Positions 61,734 to 63,807 of a stretch of DNA of 63,807 nt are shown here, in pieces; the first letter of the stretch is position 1, and every line of letters starts with the position of its first letter. Origin of the DNA: JAAFHN01 sp031421855 (lineage in GTDB: Bacteria; Pseudomonadota; Gammaproteobacteria; Burkholderiales; Burkholderiaceae_C); assembly GCA_031421855.1 (NCBI GenBank), contig JANOPN010000219.1, forward strand, positions 1 through 63,807. The letters are read 5' to 3'. The notes beneath the pieces are model-generated. The model was not told the DNA's origin and did no database searches. It saw nothing but the letters and a program-made list of their open reading frames with translations. A program made the position numbers and the translations under genes.

Positions 61734-62483
61734 ATGAAAAAAATTGCTTTGATCACTGGCGCCAGCTCTGGCATCGGTTTGGCTTGCGCGCAGGCAATGC
61801 TTCGCGACGACTGGACGGTGGTGATGGTCGGTCGCCGCGCTGATGCGTTGAACGAGGCGCTTGCACAGGCGCCAGAGCACGGCAAGAACGGCATCGTCAT
61901 GCCCGCAGACTTGTCGGTTGAGTCCGAAGTGGCGCGTTTGTTTGCGCAAGTCAAAGACCAATGTGGGCGACTTGATCTGCTGTTTAACAACGCCGGCATC
62001 TCACTGCCAAACACCTTGCCAGGCGATTTGCCGGGCGAAGACTGGCGTCGCGTCGTCGACATCAACCTCAATGGCGCGTTTTATTGCCTGTCGCATGCGT
62101 TCAAACTCATGCAAAACCAGTCGCCGCAGGGCGGGCGAATCATCAACAACGGCTCCATTTCTGCCCATGTGCCGCGCCCAGGCTCCATCGCCTACTCGGC
62201 AACCAAGCACGCGATCACGGGTTTGACCAAGGCCGCATCGCTCGATGGCCGCGCGTTTGGCATCGCGGTCGGTCAAATCGACATCGGCAACGTCACCTCC
62301 AACATGACCGCGCAAATGACCAAGGGCGTGCCCCAGGCCGACGGCAGTTTGAAGCCCGAGCCATGCATGGACATCTCAGCCGTGGTCGACACCTTCATGG
62401 GCATGGCCCGGCTACCGTTGTCAGCCAACGTGCTGTTTGCGACCGTCATGGCAACCAACATGCCATTTGTTGGTCGCGGCTAG
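61734..62483 (+). CDS. SDR family oxidoreductase
   Basis: 249 residues. LITGASSGIGLACAQ, NNAGISLPN, NNGSISAHVPRPGSIAYSATKHAITG with Tyr-x-x-x-Lys and a late VTSNMTAQM segment. Arg in VGRRADAL after strand 2 favours NADP. The substrate is unknown but probably a sugar or sugar-acid intermediate of this operon. Repeat R15 begins 7 bases after its stop. Confidence 0.83.
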   Translation: MKKIALITGASSGIGLACAQAMLRDDWTVVMVGRRADALNEALAQAPEHGKNGIVMPADLSVESEVARLFAQVKDQCGRLDLLFNNAGISLPNTLPGDLPGEDWRRVVDINLNGAFYCLSHAFKLMQNQSPQGGRIINNGSISAHVPRPGSIAYSATKHAITGLTKAASLDGRAFGIAVGQIDIGNVTSNMTAQMTKGVPQADGSLKPEPCMDISAVVDTFMGMARLPLSANVLFATVMATNMPFVGRG

Positions 62484-62489
62484 CATTCA

Positions 62490-62552
62490 AAAATAATAGC
62501 AACAAACCCAATGAAACCGGAGACCAACGGCCAAAAGCAATCAGAATTGCGT
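62490..62552 (+). repeat. Dispersed repeat, copy R15
   Basis: AATAATAGCAACAAACCCAA then TGAAACCGGAGACCAACGGC. Between the last SDR gene and the KDG kinase gene. Confidence 0.85.
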
Positions 62553-62605
62553 GTTTTTTCGGTCAATACCCGTGCGGATGGGTCGTGATAGCGCCAGGTC
62601 GGCAC

Positions 62606-63568
62606 ATGGCCATTGAGTCTGGCGCTCGCAACACGCTTGATGTCGTGACGTTTGGCGAGGCGATGGCGCTACTGACCGCCGAGACGCCGGGCTCGCTTGA
62701 TTCGGTGGATCGGTTCACGCGACACATGGCGGGTGCTGAAACCAATGTTGCGACTGGGCTGTCCCGCTTGGGGTTGAAAGTGGGCTGGAGCAGCCGACTC
62801 GGCACCGATTCGTTGGCGAAATTCATGCTCTCGACGCTGAACGCTCAGGGGATTGACTGCTCGCGCGTGGTCTGTGACCCAACCCAACGCACCGGGTTGA
62901 TGCTCAAAGGCGTGGTGACCGATGGCTCGGACCCGCCGGTCGAGTATTTCCGAAAGGGATCGGCCGCGAGCTTGTTTGGCGAAGGCGACATTGACGTGGC
63001 ATGGATGTTGTCGGCCAGACACCTGCACGCGACCGGGATATTCCCGGCCCTGTCCGCCAGTTGTTCGTCGGCTGCTCATCGATCGATGGCGTTGATGCGG
63101 GCGGCCGGTCGCACGATTTCATTTGACCCGAACTTGCGGCCTCGGCTGTGGTCATCGGTCGACACGATGCGTAGCGAGATCAACCGCTTGGCAGCAAAAG
63201 CAGATTGGGTGTTTCCGGGTTTGGCGGAGGGGCAGCTTTTGACTGGGCTTCAAGTGCCCGATGCAATCGCTAAGGCGTTTCGGGGCATGGGCGCGTCACT
63301 GGTTGTCATCAAGTTGGGGGCCGAAGGTGCCTACTTTGACTGCGAGAGCGGGTGCGGCTACGTGCCAGGTTGCCCCGTCGACCATGTCGTTGACTCCGTG
63401 GGTGCGGGCGACGGTTTCGCGTCAGGCGTCATCAGCGCTTTGTTGGAGGGGCTATCGGTTGAGCGCGCAGTTGCACGCGGCGCATGGATCGGCGCACGGG
63501 TGGTGCAGGTTTTGGGCGACACCGATGGGTTACCGACCCGAGCCGAAATGCTGGCCGCTGGGTGTTGA
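62606..63568 (+). CDS. kdgK: 2-keto-3-deoxygluconate kinase (PfkB family)
   Basis: 320 residues from ATG 62606. VVTFGEAMALLT at the start, GAETNVATGLSRLG (PfkB signature 1), TISFDPNLRPRLW and the C-terminal signature DSVGAGDGFASG with catalytic Asp identify a sugar kinase of the KdgK type. It would phosphorylate 2-keto-3-deoxygluconate to KDPG. Last gene of the cluster. Upstream in-frame sequence back to 62084 is open but overlaps the SDR gene and is not believed. Confidence 0.87.
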   Translation: MAIESGARNTLDVVTFGEAMALLTAETPGSLDSVDRFTRHMAGAETNVATGLSRLGLKVGWSSRLGTDSLAKFMLSTLNAQGIDCSRVVCDPTQRTGLMLKGVVTDGSDPPVEYFRKGSAASLFGEGDIDVAWMLSARHLHATGIFPALSASCSSAAHRSMALMRAAGRTISFDPNLRPRLWSSVDTMRSEINRLAAKADWVFPGLAEGQLLTGLQVPDAIAKAFRGMGASLVVIKLGAEGAYFDCESGCGYVPGCPVDHVVDSVGAGDGFASGVISALLEGLSVERAVARGAWIGARVVQVLGDTDGLPTRAEMLAAGC

Positions 63569-63628
63569 GTACGGCTTACTGAGTTTCGTGCGACCGGTTG
63601 AGCGTCGACTTCTCTAGTTACTCACAAA

Positions 63629-63669
63629 AATATAGCAACAAACCCAATAGATCCGGAGACCAAGGGCCA
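63629..63669 (+). repeat. Dispersed repeat, copy R16
   Basis: TATAGCAACAAACCCAATAG then ATCCGGAGACCAAGGGCC; inner part of the left arm. Confidence 0.9.
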
Positions 63670-63713
63670 CCAATGAGCTCGAACCCCGCAAAACCATTAT
63701 TTTGATGGATTTT

Positions 63714-63754
63714 TGGCCCTTGGTCTCCGGATCTATTGGGTTTGTTGCTATATT
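63714..63754 (-). repeat. Dispersed repeat, copy R17
   Basis: Exact reverse complement of R16, forming the inner part of the right arm. Confidence 0.9.
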
Positions 63755-63807
63755 TTTGTGAGTAACTAGAGAAGTCGACGCTCAACCGGTCGCACGAAAC
63801 TCAGTAA

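Larger units (their letters stand above)
63576..63807. repeat. Perfect 94-bp inverted repeat at the window end
   Basis: Arms 63576-63669 and 63714-63807 are exact reverse complements around a 44-base spacer. Each arm has about 53 unique bases followed by a dispersed-repeat copy (R16 plus, R17 minus). It lies 7 bases after kdgK. The right arm ends exactly at the window end, so the repeat may continue. Confidence 0.9.

Noticed and set aside
62084..62605. Extended N-terminus of the KDG kinase frame
   Set aside because: It would overlap most of the SDR gene 3' half in another frame and lacks conserved residues; PfkB homology begins right after ATG 62606.
1561..63754. CRISPR array interpretation of the dispersed repeats
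   Set aside because: Copies are kilobases apart, in both orientations, without regular spacers or cas genes.
63576..63807. Hairpin telomere of a linear replicon
   Set aside because: A closed hairpin end would read as a palindrome with almost no spacer; the 44-base centre here is not palindromic and lies beside a normal operon.

Overview
The window looks like chromosomal DNA of a betaproteobacterium, most likely Burkholderiales and Comamonadaceae-like. The basis is gene content and order: dnaX-ybaB-recR, ygfZ-mltG-tmk-holB-pilZ-tatD, an AddAB-type pair, moaA-mobA and a complete reductive pyrimidine pathway. No taxon was verified by a search.

Layout. 1-1600: small exported proteins on the minus strand, including a truncated paralogue. 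1970-12040: MFS transporter, thioredoxin, AddB/AddA recombination nuclease and a receptor adenylate/guanylate cyclase. 12170-17350: 4.5S SRP RNA, DegV, a glycine-zipper envelope protein, dnaX (with an E. coli-like -1 frameshift cassette), ybaB and recR. 17450-24440: MAPEG protein and a peptide-type ABC transporter (binding lipoprotein, two permeases, double ATPase). 24440-30630: a gtr-like surface glycan cluster (GT2, methyltransferase, GtrA flippase, a membrane glycosyltransferase candidate with an in-frame C12 tract) and an O-antigen ligase/TPR protein. 30660-39940: ygfZ, mltG, tmk, holB, pilZ, tatD, an ankyrin protein, an SDR, moaA and mobA. 39950-42330: HD-domain protein and photolyase/cryptochrome. 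42480-47960: preT-preA-hydA-amidohydrolase, which takes uracil or thymine to the beta-amino acid. 47960-49960: a degraded accessory island with an Rhs C-terminal fragment split by a MITE, a candidate immunity protein and flanking duplications. 50900-63570: a LacI-type regulator divergent from a long sugar-acid operon (hydroxyacid dehydrogenase, lactonase, b561-like protein, sugar ABC transporter, gluconate kinase, 5-ketogluconate reductase, idonate-type dehydrogenase, SDR, KDG kinase).

The most unusual feature is a family of about 17 short dispersed repeats of 40-70 bp, about one per 3.8 kb, in both orientations. Besides intergenic copies, at least five lie in frame inside genes: AddA, DnaX, the double ABC ATPase (twice) and thymidylate kinase, mostly in linkers or loops. 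Other copies supply a start or stop codon at truncated reading frames. Three further MITE-like families are present. One insertion (49175-49265) has a perfect 10-bp target duplication, and removing it restores the Rhs reading frame. The window ends in a perfect 94-bp inverted repeat, possibly an assembly artefact.
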